Positions 7,022 to 15,672 of a DNA stretch of 49,647 nucleotides are shown piece by piece. The position numbers and the translations under genes were made by a program. The stretch's first letter is position 1. Each line of letters opens with the position of its first letter. The notes below the pieces were generated by a model. That model made no database searches, had not been told where the DNA came from, and saw only the letters and a list, made by a program, of their open reading frames with translations. Source of the stretch: Syntrophorhabdus sp. PtaU1.Bin058 (GTDB lineage Bacteria > Desulfobacterota > Syntrophorhabdia > Syntrophorhabdales > Syntrophorhabdaceae); contig MVRS01000250.1 of assembly GCA_002067975.1 (NCBI GenBank), positions 1-49,647 on the forward strand, in the 5' to 3' direction.

Positions 7022-7615
7022 TCAGTTTTTGCCTTCCGGGTCGGCATGATCGGAGGAAAAGGTTTCTTGTCCCTCAGGGGGTTGTGATCTGAATATCGCA
7101 AGGACGTAATGCCCGGCGGAAAAGATGCTGAAAAAGAGCGCTGCGTATATGATATAGAGGCCGGCCTCCTGAAGACGGGGATGAAAGAGCACGCAGGATA
7201 TCCCGACGATCTGGAAGGTTGTTTTTAGTTTACCGGGGAAAGACGGATAGATCGCTATACCCTCCATCGCATAAAACGACCGCAGCCCGCTGATGATAAA
7301 TTCCCTCCCCACGAGAATGATCGTTACCCAGAGCGGTATCAGCCTGTAATAAGTGAGGGTTATTAACACGGAGGATACAAGCAGCTTATCCGCAATCGAG
7401 TCAAGGTGTACGCCGAACATGCTCTTCAGACTCAACCTTCTTGCCATAAAACCGTCGAGCCCGTCTGTAATGCCGGCAATAATGAACAGGAGAGAGGCTG
7501 TGAAAAAAAAGCCCTTCTCGATGAATATGATGATGAGAGGTATGAAAAGTATTCGTATGACGCTCAATCTGTTCGGAAGCGTCCAGAGAGGCATCTTCTC
7601 GTCTTTAGCCTTCAT
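7022..7615 (-). CDS. pgsA: CDP-diacylglycerol--glycerol-3-phosphate 3-phosphatidyltransferase
   Basis: 197-residue integral membrane enzyme of the CDP-alcohol phosphotransferase family, which makes phosphatidylglycerol phosphate, the first committed step to PG and cardiolipin. The diagnostic D-x2-DG-x2-AR-x8-G-x3-D-x3-D motif is perfect: Asp51, Asp54, Gly55, Ala58, Arg59, Gly68, Asp72, Asp76. The N terminus (TLPNRLSVIRILFIP) is typical of PgsA, with several further membrane spans after the motif and a polar 20-residue tail. Its start overlaps the end of the lytic transglycosylase gene by 11 bp, so the two are coupled. Its stop lies one base from the stop of the converging radical SAM gene, leaving no room for a separate terminator. 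Confidence 0.92.
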   Translation of the reverse strand: MKAKDEKMPLWTLPNRLSVIRILFIPLIIIFIEKGFFFTASLLFIIAGITDGLDGFMARRLSLKSMFGVHLDSIADKLLVSSVLITLTYYRLIPLWVTIILVGREFIISGLRSFYAMEGIAIYPSFPGKLKTTFQIVGISCVLFHPRLQEAGLYIIYAALFFSIFSAGHYVLAIFRSQPPEGQETFSSDHADPEGKN

Positions 7616-8189
7616 TAGGATTTTTCAACTTGTTGTAGTAGTGTTTGACCCTTTTTATAAATGTCTTTGTCTCTTCTATGGGGGGAACATTCATATTATG
7701 TTCCCTGACCCTTTGAGGACCTGCATTGTACGCGGCAAGAACCAGTTCGAGGTTCCCCTCGAATATCTCATCGAGAAGCTTGAGGTACTTCGTCCCTCCC
7801 CTGATATTTTCTTCAGGATCAAAGGGGTTGTCCACTTTCATCAGCCTTGACGTATCCGGCATGAGTTGCATAAGGCCCTGGGCCCCTTTATTGGAGACTG
7901 CGTTAGGATTAAAATTTGATTCCGCCTTCATCACCGCCTTGACCAGCGACGGGTCTACCCCGTTCATACTCGAATGATGCATAATCATCTTATCGTAGGA
8001 ATTGTTGTCGCTCTCACTTGGCGGGGCGAACCTTTTCCTTTCAGGGATAACAACATTAAACCTCTTCCCCACGGGGATCATGTTGGTAAAATGGTATGTC
8101 CCCTGCTCGTCTTCGTAGCCATAGACCGCAGAAAATACGTATTGCGGGAAAAGGCAAATGCAGAGTATTATAATTGCTTTTAAAATCAT
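7605..8189 (-). CDS. Soluble lytic murein transglycosylase (SLT domain) with DUF4124-like N terminus
   Basis: 194 residues from the ATG at 8189, chosen because it begins directly with a signal peptide (ILKAIIILCICLFPQYVFSA); the frame is open 25 codons further upstream. After the signal, residues 22-50 resemble the DUF4124 beta motif found before SLT domains (VYGYEDEQGTYHFTN). The SLT fold covers about 68-190 with catalytic Glu90 (KAESNFNPNAVSNKGAQG), GLMQLMP at 105-111 and AAYNAGPQRV further on. It cleaves peptidoglycan glycan strands to 1,6-anhydro products in the periplasm. It overlaps pgsA by 11 bp and is divergent from rsmI. Confidence 0.9.
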   Translation of the reverse strand: MILKAIIILCICLFPQYVFSAVYGYEDEQGTYHFTNMIPVGKRFNVVIPERKRFAPPSESDNNSYDKMIMHHSSMNGVDPSLVKAVMKAESNFNPNAVSNKGAQGLMQLMPDTSRLMKVDNPFDPEENIRGGTKYLKLLDEIFEGNLELVLAAYNAGPQRVREHNMNVPPIEETKTFIKRVKHYYNKLKNPNEG

Positions 8190-8254
8190 ATATTTATTCT
8201 CTATAACTTTTTTCTTCTTGTCAAGGATTTTGCATTGTAATATGATTGAAAACC

Positions 8255-8944
8255 ATGACAACAAACGGTACCCTCTATGTCGTCGGAACTCCGATAGGCA
8301 ACCTGCAGGACATTACGATCAGGGCTGTTGAGGTTTTAAGGGGCGTGAATTTTGTTGTGGCGGAAAACAGCGCCAGGGCCTTGAAGATCCTCAACCACTT
8401 CGATATCCATAAGTCTATTCTTACGATCAACAGCTACAACGAGGACAGAAAGTCAAGGAATATCACGGAACGGATAGAGCGCGGAGAATCCTGCGCGTTG
8501 ATTACAAGCGCGGGAACGCCCTGCATCTCAGACCCGGGGAATATTATTGTAAAACGTTGCTATGAAAAGGGGCTGAACGTGCGCGTTGTACCGGGGCCGT
8601 CTGCGGCAGTAAGCGCGGTGTCCATCTCGGGACTTTTTGCGGACCGTTTCGTGTTCTTCGGTTTTTTACCGCAAAAGAGATCGAAGGTGAAGAAGGTCCT
8701 TGATGAGCTGGCATCAGTACCCTATCCCGTCATCTTCTTCGAATCGCCGAGAAGGGTAACGAAAACGCTCCATATGATCCATGAAGAGTGGGGCAATCGC
8801 GAGGCAGTGCTTTTCAAGGAGATGACAAAGCTGTACGAAGAGGTTGTGAGGGGCAGCATCGAAGAACTGATCGCAAGACTCGACTCCCAGGAACTGAAAG
8901 GGGAGTATACGATCATTGTTGCAGGCAGGGAAAAGAAAGCGTAA
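8255..8944 (+). CDS. rsmI: 16S rRNA (cytidine1402-2'-O)-methyltransferase RsmI, short form
   Basis: SAM-dependent methyltransferase of the tetrapyrrole methylase fold that modifies C1402 in the ribosomal decoding centre. Recognisable motifs are GTLYVVGTPIGNL at the N terminus, the glycine-rich SAGTPCISDPG near 85-95 and VVPGPSAAVSAV near 108-120. About 229 residues from the ATG at 8255 (a TTG three codons earlier is the alternative). Most RsmI proteins are about 280 residues with a C-terminal helix-turn-helix extension; this one stops at the end of the catalytic domain. Its last 32 bp overlap the end of the converging sensor kinase gene. Confidence 0.9.
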   Translation: MTTNGTLYVVGTPIGNLQDITIRAVEVLRGVNFVVAENSARALKILNHFDIHKSILTINSYNEDRKSRNITERIERGESCALITSAGTPCISDPGNIIVKRCYEKGLNVRVVPGPSAAVSAVSISGLFADRFVFFGFLPQKRSKVKKVLDELASVPYPVIFFESPRRVTKTLHMIHEEWGNREAVLFKEMTKLYEEVVRGSIEELIARLDSQELKGEYTIIVAGREKKA

Positions 8945-10928
8945 ATACCGTTCCTTTGTTCTTGTCGCTCTCCACTTCAATGGCGGCCTTGTGGTCCTTG
9001 ATGATCTCATGAACGATAAAGAGGCCGAGACCTATCCCCTTGCCCTGGGGTTTCGTAGTAAAAAACGGTTTGAAGATGTCCTTTAAATGTTTTTTCTCTA
9101 TGCCCTCACCGTCATCGGAGACCCTGCACACCAGCCACTGGACCGGACCTTCCCCCTGATGTGCCGGATCGGGCGGCCTCTCTTCATTGAAGACGTCGAT
9201 CGTTATCCTGCCGCTGCGGTCGCCGATAGCGTCAATGGAATTTTTGATGATGTTGATGAAGACCTGGCATAATCTCGGACCGTTGCCCATGACAAGACTG
9301 TTCTGTGCGGTGAAATTTTTTGTTATGGCGATCGTTTTATTCTTGTACTGATTGTAGAGTATCTTGAGCGCATCTTCCAACGGATTGCAGACATCGACAA
9401 TATCTTTCGCCTCGTCTTTCTGGCGCGATGCGTCGAGGAGGCTTTTCACGATATCCTTTGCCCTCCTGAGCTCATTGAGGGAGAAGATAAGGTCGTCCCG
9501 GATCTCACTTTTTTCCTCCATGTGGTCTATGTAAAATTCCAGCGTGCTCATAACGCCCGCAATGGGGTTGTTCAATTCATGGGCAACACCTGCCGCGAGC
9601 CTTCCGACGGCGGCAAGGCTCTCGCTCTGTATGAGGGCCCTTGTCCTTTCGTCTACAAGTTTTTCAAGGGAGTTCGAGAAATCCCGGATCTTTTTGTATG
9701 CCTTCGCATTGTCGAAGGAAAGGGCAGTGTGGTTTGCGAGGATTGTAAGGAACTCCACCTCTTCCCCCGTGTAGAGGCTCATGTTCCCTTTTTCTCCCAG
9801 CAGGAGATATGAAGGGTGGGCCTTTGAATGTATCGGAATAGACAGCCGGTATCCATCGTTCCATAGCGCGTCGGATTCCTGAACGATGCCGACCGTCTCT
9901 GTCTCATCGACCTTCGGCACCATCCTGACGGCGCATCGTTGAAGCGCGAAGAGCTTCGACAGTCTTGCGATAACGGTCTTTTTGATGTCTTCAATGTGAT
10001 GGAGCGTCAATATGGCAAAACTGAGGTCCCTGAGCGCCTCCCTGTTCCTGATGAATTCCTGTTGCAGAAACTGCACGAGAAAGTCCTGAACACGCTCCTT
10101 GGAAAAATAGACGAGGAAGAAGGTAAGGACCATTGCAATGATATACGCCACATCGGTATGCACCGACGTGTCGAAGAGCCTTTTTAATAATACCTCCAGT
10201 CCGACAAAGAGACCCGTGGATATGAGAAGAAGGGTGACAAGGACAATCCCTTTGTTGAGGAATATCTTCCACTCCATCACGTCGTGTTTGAGTATGGAAT
10301 ATCCCAGCAGGCACATGGGGACAAAAACGAAATTCCCCAGCGGATACATTGCGTATCCGCTCATGGTGAGGATATCGAAGTGGTTTACAAAGGCGGCAAG
10401 CCCGAAGCTTAAGAGGATATACCTGATCCTCGTTTTTTTCATTGATGCGGTCTCCTCTCCCAGCTTCTTCACTAAGAGGTAGAGCGATAGGGCGGTGCTC
10501 ACCGTGCTGAGGGCGCCGAAGAAATAGAAGTAAGGTCCGGAGATGGCGAAAAACCCGAAGGAGTAATGTTTGACATGGGTCAGATACTGCGGATGCCTGG
10601 TCAAAGGCAAAAGGAGGAGGGAGATGATATAGGAATATTTTATGTATGGAAGCCACTTTTTATACCCTGTCACCAGGAGGGTGAAATGGAGGTAGAGGGG
10701 GATAATAAAGACCAGGAAGATATGATCGATCCTGCTTATCCGAAGGGCAAGCCCTTCATCTGCTATGACCGTAAGGATCGTCTTGTCGGTGTTGAGAAAA
10801 CAACCTATGAGACATATGAGTGAAAAGAGCAGGTTGACGGGGGATCCCTTTGATTTGAATACCCCCATGAGAAAGAGGATAAAGAGGATAATTGCGCTGA
10901 GCAATGGTGGAATACTATAGATATCCAT
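8913..10928 (-). CDS. Membrane sensor histidine kinase (multi-TM, GAF, HisKA, HATPase)
   Basis: 671 residues. Residues 1 to about 240 hold seven or eight membrane helices like the N-terminal 7TM region of histidine kinases, with further hydrophobic segments to about 290. A GAF-like domain spans about 305-430. HisKA follows with phosphoacceptor His450 in GVAHELNNPIAG, then the HATPase domain with the N box (NIIKNSIDAIGD), DDGEGI and GKGIGLGLFIV G boxes near the end. It should autophosphorylate and pass phosphate to a response regulator, but none is adjacent. The seven-TM sensor suggests a membrane-soluble or small ligand. It overlaps rsmI tail to tail by 32 bp. Confidence 0.92.
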   Translation of the reverse strand: MDIYSIPPLLSAIILFILFLMGVFKSKGSPVNLLFSLICLIGCFLNTDKTILTVIADEGLALRISRIDHIFLVFIIPLYLHFTLLVTGYKKWLPYIKYSYIISLLLLPLTRHPQYLTHVKHYSFGFFAISGPYFYFFGALSTVSTALSLYLLVKKLGEETASMKKTRIRYILLSFGLAAFVNHFDILTMSGYAMYPLGNFVFVPMCLLGYSILKHDVMEWKIFLNKGIVLVTLLLISTGLFVGLEVLLKRLFDTSVHTDVAYIIAMVLTFFLVYFSKERVQDFLVQFLQQEFIRNREALRDLSFAILTLHHIEDIKKTVIARLSKLFALQRCAVRMVPKVDETETVGIVQESDALWNDGYRLSIPIHSKAHPSYLLLGEKGNMSLYTGEEVEFLTILANHTALSFDNAKAYKKIRDFSNSLEKLVDERTRALIQSESLAAVGRLAAGVAHELNNPIAGVMSTLEFYIDHMEEKSEIRDDLIFSLNELRRAKDIVKSLLDASRQKDEAKDIVDVCNPLEDALKILYNQYKNKTIAITKNFTAQNSLVMGNGPRLCQVFINIIKNSIDAIGDRSGRITIDVFNEERPPDPAHQGEGPVQWLVCRVSDDGEGIEKKHLKDIFKPFFTTKPQGKGIGLGLFIVHEIIKDHKAAIEVESDKNKGTVFTLSFPCLQQ

Positions 10929-10992
10929 CTTTTTCTATATCCTGACAATACAACAAGTGGTATATCTGTTCAAGGAAATTATGTAATTTTTA

Positions 10993-11020
10993 TTGATTCC
11001 CGTCTGTATTGTGTTATTAA
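10993..11020 (+). promoter_or_regulatory. Possible sigma-70 promoter for glgC
   Basis: TTGATT at 10993-10998 and TATTAA at 11015-11020 with a 16-bp spacer, in the AT-rich gap between the divergent kinase gene and glgC. Weak match; predicted from position and sequence only. Confidence 0.3.
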
Positions 11021-11034
11021 TGTAAAGAGGGGCA

Positions 11035-12261
11035 GTGAAATCAAGACTGATCCATAACGCTGTTGCGTTTGTCCTCGCCGGGGGTATCGGCGCCCGGCTT
11101 TACGGATTGACAAAGGACAGGGCAAAGCCGGCTGTCCCGTTCGGCGGTAAATACCGGGTGATCGACTTTACGTTAAGCAACTGTGTCAACTCGGGTATCA
11201 GGAAGATCTTTGTCCTGCCGCAATATAAATCGCATTCACTCATGAGGCATACAAGGGATGCATGGAGTATACTGAACCCCGAGCTCGGCGAATTTGTGTC
11301 GCACCTCTCCCCGCAGATGAGGGTGGGGGAAGACTGGTACAGGGGAACGGCTGATGCCGTTTTCCAGAACGTGTACCACCTCGAGCAGGTTGACGGTGAA
11401 CACGTCATAATCCTCTCCGGAGACCACATCTATAAGATGGACTACGGTCATTTTATAAGGCACCACCAGAAAAAGAAGGCAGACCTGACGATCTCCGCCA
11501 TAGAGGTCGATATCGAAGAGGCCTCACGGTTCGGCGTTATAGAGGTGGATGGCGACGGACGGGTTTGCGGGTTTGAGGAGAAACCGGAACATCCCAGGCC
11601 GATACCCGGGAAACCGGACAAGGCATTCATCTCAATGGGTGTCTATATCTTCAGCAGGGACGTGCTGATCGATGTTCTGAACGACGATGCCCGCCGCGAC
11701 ACCTCCCATGATTTCGGAAGGGATATCGTGCCCCGCATGTATCCCCGGCGCAGGGTATACGTGTACAGGTTTGGTGCGGGCAGGAACAAGGACGCGACAT
11801 ACTGGAGGGATATAGGCACAATAGACGCATACTGGCAGGCGAATATGGACCTCGCATCGGTGAGTCCCGTCTTTAACCTCTATGACAGAAACTGGCCGAT
11901 ACGGACCTACGAAGGACAATACCCGCCTGCAAAAACGGTCTTTGCCGACGAAGAGAAGGGCAGGGCGGGAAAGGCGCTGGATTCCATCATATGCAGCGGG
12001 GTTATCATCAGCGGAGGCAAGGTGGTAAAGTCCGTTCTTTCCCCCGGTGTCCGCATAAACAGCTATGCCGAGGTGAGCGAGTCCATACTCTTCCATGACG
12101 TTGTTGTCGGGATGCGCGCCCGGGTGAAAAAGGCGATCATCGACAAGGGTGTCAGGGTGCCCGACGGAATGAAGATCGGTTATGACCTCGATAAGGACAG
12201 GAAACGCTTTTACGTGTCCAACGATGGGATTGTCGTGATACCGAAGGGAGAGAGACTGTAA
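11035..12261 (+). CDS. glgC: Glucose-1-phosphate adenylyltransferase
   Basis: Makes ADP-glucose from glucose 1-phosphate and ATP, the committed step of bacterial glycogen synthesis. The 408 residues start with GTG at 11035, with an AGAGGGG ribosome site just upstream. The nucleotide-binding signature (AFVLAGGIGARLYGLT, then RAKPAVPFGG and YRVIDF) occupies residues 11-45. Further family markers are ILSGDHIYKMDY near 125-136, a GFEEKP segment near 180, and YWRDIGTIDAYWQANMDL near 260. A left-handed beta-helix follows at the C terminus. No other glycogen gene is adjacent. It ends at a heptad-repeat hairpin facing the converging polyprenyl synthase gene. Confidence 0.95.
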   Translation: MKSRLIHNAVAFVLAGGIGARLYGLTKDRAKPAVPFGGKYRVIDFTLSNCVNSGIRKIFVLPQYKSHSLMRHTRDAWSILNPELGEFVSHLSPQMRVGEDWYRGTADAVFQNVYHLEQVDGEHVIILSGDHIYKMDYGHFIRHHQKKKADLTISAIEVDIEEASRFGVIEVDGDGRVCGFEEKPEHPRPIPGKPDKAFISMGVYIFSRDVLIDVLNDDARRDTSHDFGRDIVPRMYPRRRVYVYRFGAGRNKDATYWRDIGTIDAYWQANMDLASVSPVFNLYDRNWPIRTYEGQYPPAKTVFADEEKGRAGKALDSIICSGVIISGGKVVKSVLSPGVRINSYAEVSESILFHDVVVGMRARVKKAIIDKGVRVPDGMKIGYDLDKDRKRFYVSNDGIVVIPKGERL

Positions 12262-12302
12262 TAGCTAATAGTTCATGGCAAATTCCAAATCCGAATAAAA
12301 TT

Positions 12303-12363
12303 CCGTAAGGCGTCAGGCGTTAGGCGATTAAACCCCTTACGACTTACGCTTCACGATTTACGG
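12303..12363. repeat. Inverted heptad-array pair, CGTAAGK family
   Basis: Left arm CCGTAAG, GCGTCAG, GCGTTAG; centre GATTAAACCCC; right arm TACGACT, TACGCTT, CACGATT, TACGGG. The two arms can fold into a long imperfect hairpin. It is preceded by AATCCGAATAAAATTCC, a stretch that also precedes the copy at 35113 and follows that at 29802. It sits between converging genes and may serve as a bidirectional 3' end structure. Confidence 0.85.
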
Positions 12364-12378
12364 GTGTTCTGCTATGAG

Positions 12379-13347
12379 CTACTTCTCCCGGCTGAGCATA
12401 TGGTTGGTAAGGGTCAGGAGGGCCTCTTTGTACCGTGACTCCGGAAAGGACTTTAGATGGCCTTTTGCATTTTTCGTATAATTTTCGGCAGTCGAGAGGG
12501 TGTAATCGATCCCGTTATATTTCTCAATGATCTTCCTTGCCCGCGAAAAATCCCTTGCAGTAATACGGGGCTTGTCAATGACCTTCGTGATGTATGACTT
12601 CTCTTCATCCGTGGCGGACCTCAATGCATGGATCAAAGGAAGGGTCACCTTGCCTTCCTGCAGATCCGTTCCCACGCGTTTACCGAGGACATTGTCAAAG
12701 GACGTATAATCGAGGATATCGTCCATGAGCTGAAAGGCCATGCCGAGGTTGTAACCGAAATTGCTCATATCCTTTCTTCGCTGCTGCGTGCTTTTTCCGA
12801 GGATCGCACCGATCTCGCAGGCCGCAGCAAAGAGTACGGCGGTCTTATTTCCGATTATCTGAAAGTATTCCTTTTCGGTGGTATTAATATCCGCCGTCTT
12901 TACGATCTCGAGGATCTCCCCCTCGGACAGGGCGGTCGTCGCAGCAGATATAACCTGGAGGATCATATCATTCCCTTCGCGGGCCATGAGCTCAAAGGAT
13001 TTTGAGTAGAGGAAATCGCCGACAAGCACGCTCGGTTCATTCCCCCATACCGTATTGACCGTGGAGAAGCCTCTCCTGGTCTTTGCGTTGTCCACCACGT
13101 CATCGTGGAGAAGCGTCGCCGTGTGTATGAACTCTATGATAGCTGCATAGGGTATATGTTTTTCTCCTTTATAGCCGCAGAGCCTGGCGCTCAGGATAAC
13201 GAGAATAGGCCTGACCCTTTTACCGCCTGATTTTATGATGTAGTTTACGATCTCTTTGATGACATGGATCTTTGTTGTAATCAGCTTGTCGATCGACGTT
13301 TCAAGTTTTTTAAGGTCTTTCTCGACTATATCCGGAATGGCCGCCAT
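12379..13347 (-). CDS. Trans-polyprenyl diphosphate synthase (octaprenyl/heptaprenyl type)
   Basis: 322 residues of the all-helical isoprenyl diphosphate synthase family. GGKRVRP (41-47) binds isopentenyl diphosphate; the first Asp-rich motif is HDDVVDNA (Asp82, 83, 86) and the second QLMDDILD (Asp209, 210, 213). The spacing of the first motif and small flanking residues fit long-chain IspB-like enzymes, which build the quinone side chain (menaquinone in an anaerobe). It is the third gene of a leftward operon and begins two bases after the trmN6 stop codon. Product chain length cannot be read from sequence by eye. Confidence 0.92.
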   Translation of the reverse strand: MAAIPDIVEKDLKKLETSIDKLITTKIHVIKEIVNYIIKSGGKRVRPILVILSARLCGYKGEKHIPYAAIIEFIHTATLLHDDVVDNAKTRRGFSTVNTVWGNEPSVLVGDFLYSKSFELMAREGNDMILQVISAATTALSEGEILEIVKTADINTTEKEYFQIIGNKTAVLFAAACEIGAILGKSTQQRRKDMSNFGYNLGMAFQLMDDILDYTSFDNVLGKRVGTDLQEGKVTLPLIHALRSATDEEKSYITKVIDKPRITARDFSRARKIIEKYNGIDYTLSTAENYTKNAKGHLKSFPESRYKEALLTLTNHMLSREK

Positions 13348-13348
13348 A

Positions 13349-14080
13349 TCAGTTCCTCAAAAGATAGTAATCTTTTACCTCTTCTGTATATTGTCCGTTT
13401 TCATAGATATACAGAGGCGGTTCTATGGTCATCCCAACGCCGCCTTCTTTGATGAATTCGGCAAGGAAAAGGTTTGAAGGTTCATTCTTTCTCGGATGGA
13501 TGAACCGCATCCTTTTCGGCTCAAGCCTGTTCGATCTGGCGGTGTCTGCAACCTCTCCGAGCCTTTTTGACGGATATATGACATAGAGCCTGCCTTTCTC
13601 GAAAAGCAAAGTCGATGACAGCGACATAAGAGCGGTAAGGTCAAGGTGGGACTCGTAACGGGCGATACGGCGGGAGTCCCCGGGACTCTTTCTTCCGGTT
13701 TTTGCTTTTGTATATGGCGGATTGGACAGGACAACGTGGAAGGGTCTTTTTTTGAGCTCTCCGGCAAGGGAACCGATGTCCCCCATTAAGAACAGGACAT
13801 TGTCGCAATGGTTTAGTTCCTTGTTTTTCAGTGCCGTGTCAAAGAGCTGCTCCTGTATCTCCACGCCCACCATTTCATTGCTGTGGCCTTTTTTCGTCAT
13901 ATAGATAGGTATGATACCACAACCGGTCCCAATATCCAATAATCTTTCATTTTTTTTGAGGGTGACGAAATTCGCAAGAAGAACGGCGTCCATGGAAAAC
14001 CTGTATCCCTCTTTCTTCTGGATAAATTTTAGTTTTTCTTCACAGAGGAGGTCCAGGGTCTCGTCGTCTGACGTCTTCAT
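13349..14080 (-). CDS. tRNA1(Val) A37 N6-methyltransferase-like (TrmN6/YfiC family)
   Basis: 243-residue class I SAM methyltransferase. Motif I is DIGTGCG (residues 49-55), the acidic end of strand 2 is VGVEIQ (71-76), and the N6-adenine catalytic motif NPPY is at 120-123. The N-terminal KEGYRFSMDAVLLANF segment is typical of the TrmN6/YfiC branch, where it precedes motif I. The likely substrate is an adenine in tRNA; related proteins act on other RNAs, so the exact target is uncertain. Its ATG overlaps the upstream DUF1015 stop (ATGA, 14077-14080), showing translational coupling. Confidence 0.85.
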   Translation of the reverse strand: MKTSDDETLDLLCEEKLKFIQKKEGYRFSMDAVLLANFVTLKKNERLLDIGTGCGIIPIYMTKKGHSNEMVGVEIQEQLFDTALKNKELNHCDNVLFLMGDIGSLAGELKKRPFHVVLSNPPYTKAKTGRKSPGDSRRIARYESHLDLTALMSLSSTLLFEKGRLYVIYPSKRLGEVADTARSNRLEPKRMRFIHPRKNEPSNLFLAEFIKEGGVGMTIEPPLYIYENGQYTEEVKDYYLLRN

Positions 14081-15297
14081 GCATATTTGTAGAATACAAG
14101 GCCTGTAAGTATCTTTGGATAAAAAAATGTCGACTTCGGAGGCATGTAGAGACTATTTTCCGCTATGTTTTTTACTTCTTCGACCGTTGTTGAAGGGAGG
14201 AAGAGGGCAAGATCGACAGACCCCTTTTGTACGAGGTCTACGGATTCATAGTGGTCCTGCGTGAAGGAGATCTCTTCATCGTCTATCCCGATGAGCGTTT
14301 TCAGGATATCGTTGTGGAGTATATTTACCCTCAGCTTCTTCAGCACTTCGTGAACGTCCTTGTCCGTATTGACCGGCGTCACTTCGGTGAGCTGATATAT
14401 ATGGGCAGGATCTTCTTTGGAATAGAGAAGAAACGAAGGTTTCGATGAATTGTTGATCGCGGGGAAGAGGACCTTCAGCGTGTTTTTGTCGGCGTAGTTA
14501 TGTTTTTCGATCTCAACGAAACCTTTCATGGAATCCAATATCTTCTGAAGGTTTCTCTTTTTTTCGAACTGGACGATCCTGTGATAAGGCAGGATGACGA
14601 TCCCCGGCGAATACATGTTGGTCAGATAGAGCGGTATGTAGGGTATGTCGAGCCTGTAGGAGACATCCAGCCTGTGGTGCCCGTCCGCTATATATATCTT
14701 TTTCTGATCCATCATTGACGTAAGCCGGCCGATATCTTCCACACCCTTCATCCTGTAAAACCTGTTTGTAATAGACTGTTCATCGACAAAATCGTAGACC
14801 TTCTCTTTCTGTGAAGTGGCGAGGATGTTCTCGATCGCCTGATCCCTGTCTTCGTAAAGTCCGAAGATCAGACTCGTAAAGGTTTTCAATGTGTTTATCA
14901 ATTGCTCCCTGTCGGCCTTTGCCTTTTTCCTTGTCTCTTCATGGGTGAGTATCCGGTCCCTGTCAAGTTTGTGGAGGGCTATGAACCCTCTTCTGAGATA
15001 GGTCCTATCCTCTACGGAGAATTCCTGCTCATAAACATAGACCGTTTCTCTCTCTTCCTCGCGCAGTATACCGTCCCTCATCCATTCTTCCATGGTCTCC
15101 CTGGCGGTATTGTATTTGTCCATGGAAGGGGTCGGCATCGGCAGCTCCAGCCGGATCGCGTTCAGACCGTCCCTCTCGTAGTAGGCCCTTATGTTGGTAA
15201 TGACATCGTAGGGAGGGCATACGCAGAGAGCGATATCCTTGCCCCTTTCTTTGTTATACAGGATGCCCTTGAATGGTTTTGTCAGTGGCTGTGACAT
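14077..15297 (-). CDS. DUF1015 family protein
   Basis: About 406 residues from the ATG at 15297; a GTG six codons upstream (15315) is the alternative. The start KPFKGILYNKERG, then CPPYDVI and YIADGHHRLDVSYR near the middle, are hallmarks of DUF1015, a family of conserved cytoplasmic proteins. Some members were linked to serine or phosphoserine metabolism, but no activity can be assigned here. It heads the operon with trmN6 and the polyprenyl synthase, with a four-base overlap to trmN6. The ADGHHR segment suggests a ParB/sulfiredoxin-like nucleotide-binding element, which is inference. Confidence 0.85.
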   Translation of the reverse strand: MSQPLTKPFKGILYNKERGKDIALCVCPPYDVITNIRAYYERDGLNAIRLELPMPTPSMDKYNTARETMEEWMRDGILREEERETVYVYEQEFSVEDRTYLRRGFIALHKLDRDRILTHEETRKKAKADREQLINTLKTFTSLIFGLYEDRDQAIENILATSQKEKVYDFVDEQSITNRFYRMKGVEDIGRLTSMMDQKKIYIADGHHRLDVSYRLDIPYIPLYLTNMYSPGIVILPYHRIVQFEKKRNLQKILDSMKGFVEIEKHNYADKNTLKVLFPAINNSSKPSFLLYSKEDPAHIYQLTEVTPVNTDKDVHEVLKKLRVNILHNDILKTLIGIDDEEISFTQDHYESVDLVQKGSVDLALFLPSTTVEEVKNIAENSLYMPPKSTFFYPKILTGLVFYKYA

Positions 15298-15417
15298 CTC
15301 AAATGTGTTTAACACAGGGGGCGTTGAATGTCAAAATCTTTCAGAGGGACTAAGGACGATAATGCGGTATGAATGTCTTGACATGTCATGAGGAGTTATG
15401 TTTTAAATAAGCAGATT

Positions 15418-15490
15418 GCCGAGGTAGCTCAGTCGGTAGAGCAGGGGACTGAAAATCCCCGTGTCAGCGGTTCAATTCCGTTCCTCGGCA
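15418..15490 (+). tRNA. tRNA-Phe (GAA)
   Basis: A 73-nt cloverleaf: acceptor stem GCCGAGG/CCTCGGC with discriminator A, D arm with AGCTCAGTCGGTAGAGC, anticodon stem GGGGA/TCCCC with loop CTGAAAA (anticodon GAA at 15451-15453) and a T arm containing GGTTCAATTCC. The 3' CCA is not encoded (TTTC follows), so it must be added by CCA-transferase. It stands alone between the DUF1015 operon and the efflux operon. Confidence 0.97.
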
Positions 15491-15672
15491 TTTCTTTTTG
15501 TATTCCCAAGTTTTTCTCAAAAAGTACCGGTGTCAGAAATAGATTGACAGGCAAACACTTTTCGTACAACTGAACATATGTTCATGCAAACAATAGTTCA
15601 TTTATCGGCAGGAGGTTTGTAGCCCCGATATACTTTGAATAAATTGCAGAACTGTGGTATATAAGGGCAAAA

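Noticed and set aside
9991-10656. Leftward frame of about 221 codons within the sensor kinase region
   Set aside because: Same strand but different frame from the kinase, with low-quality Arg/Ser/His-rich composition; the kinase frame has all expected domains.
15388-15573. Open frame across tRNA-Phe
   Set aside because: It is the tRNA read as protein; no ribosome site or homology.
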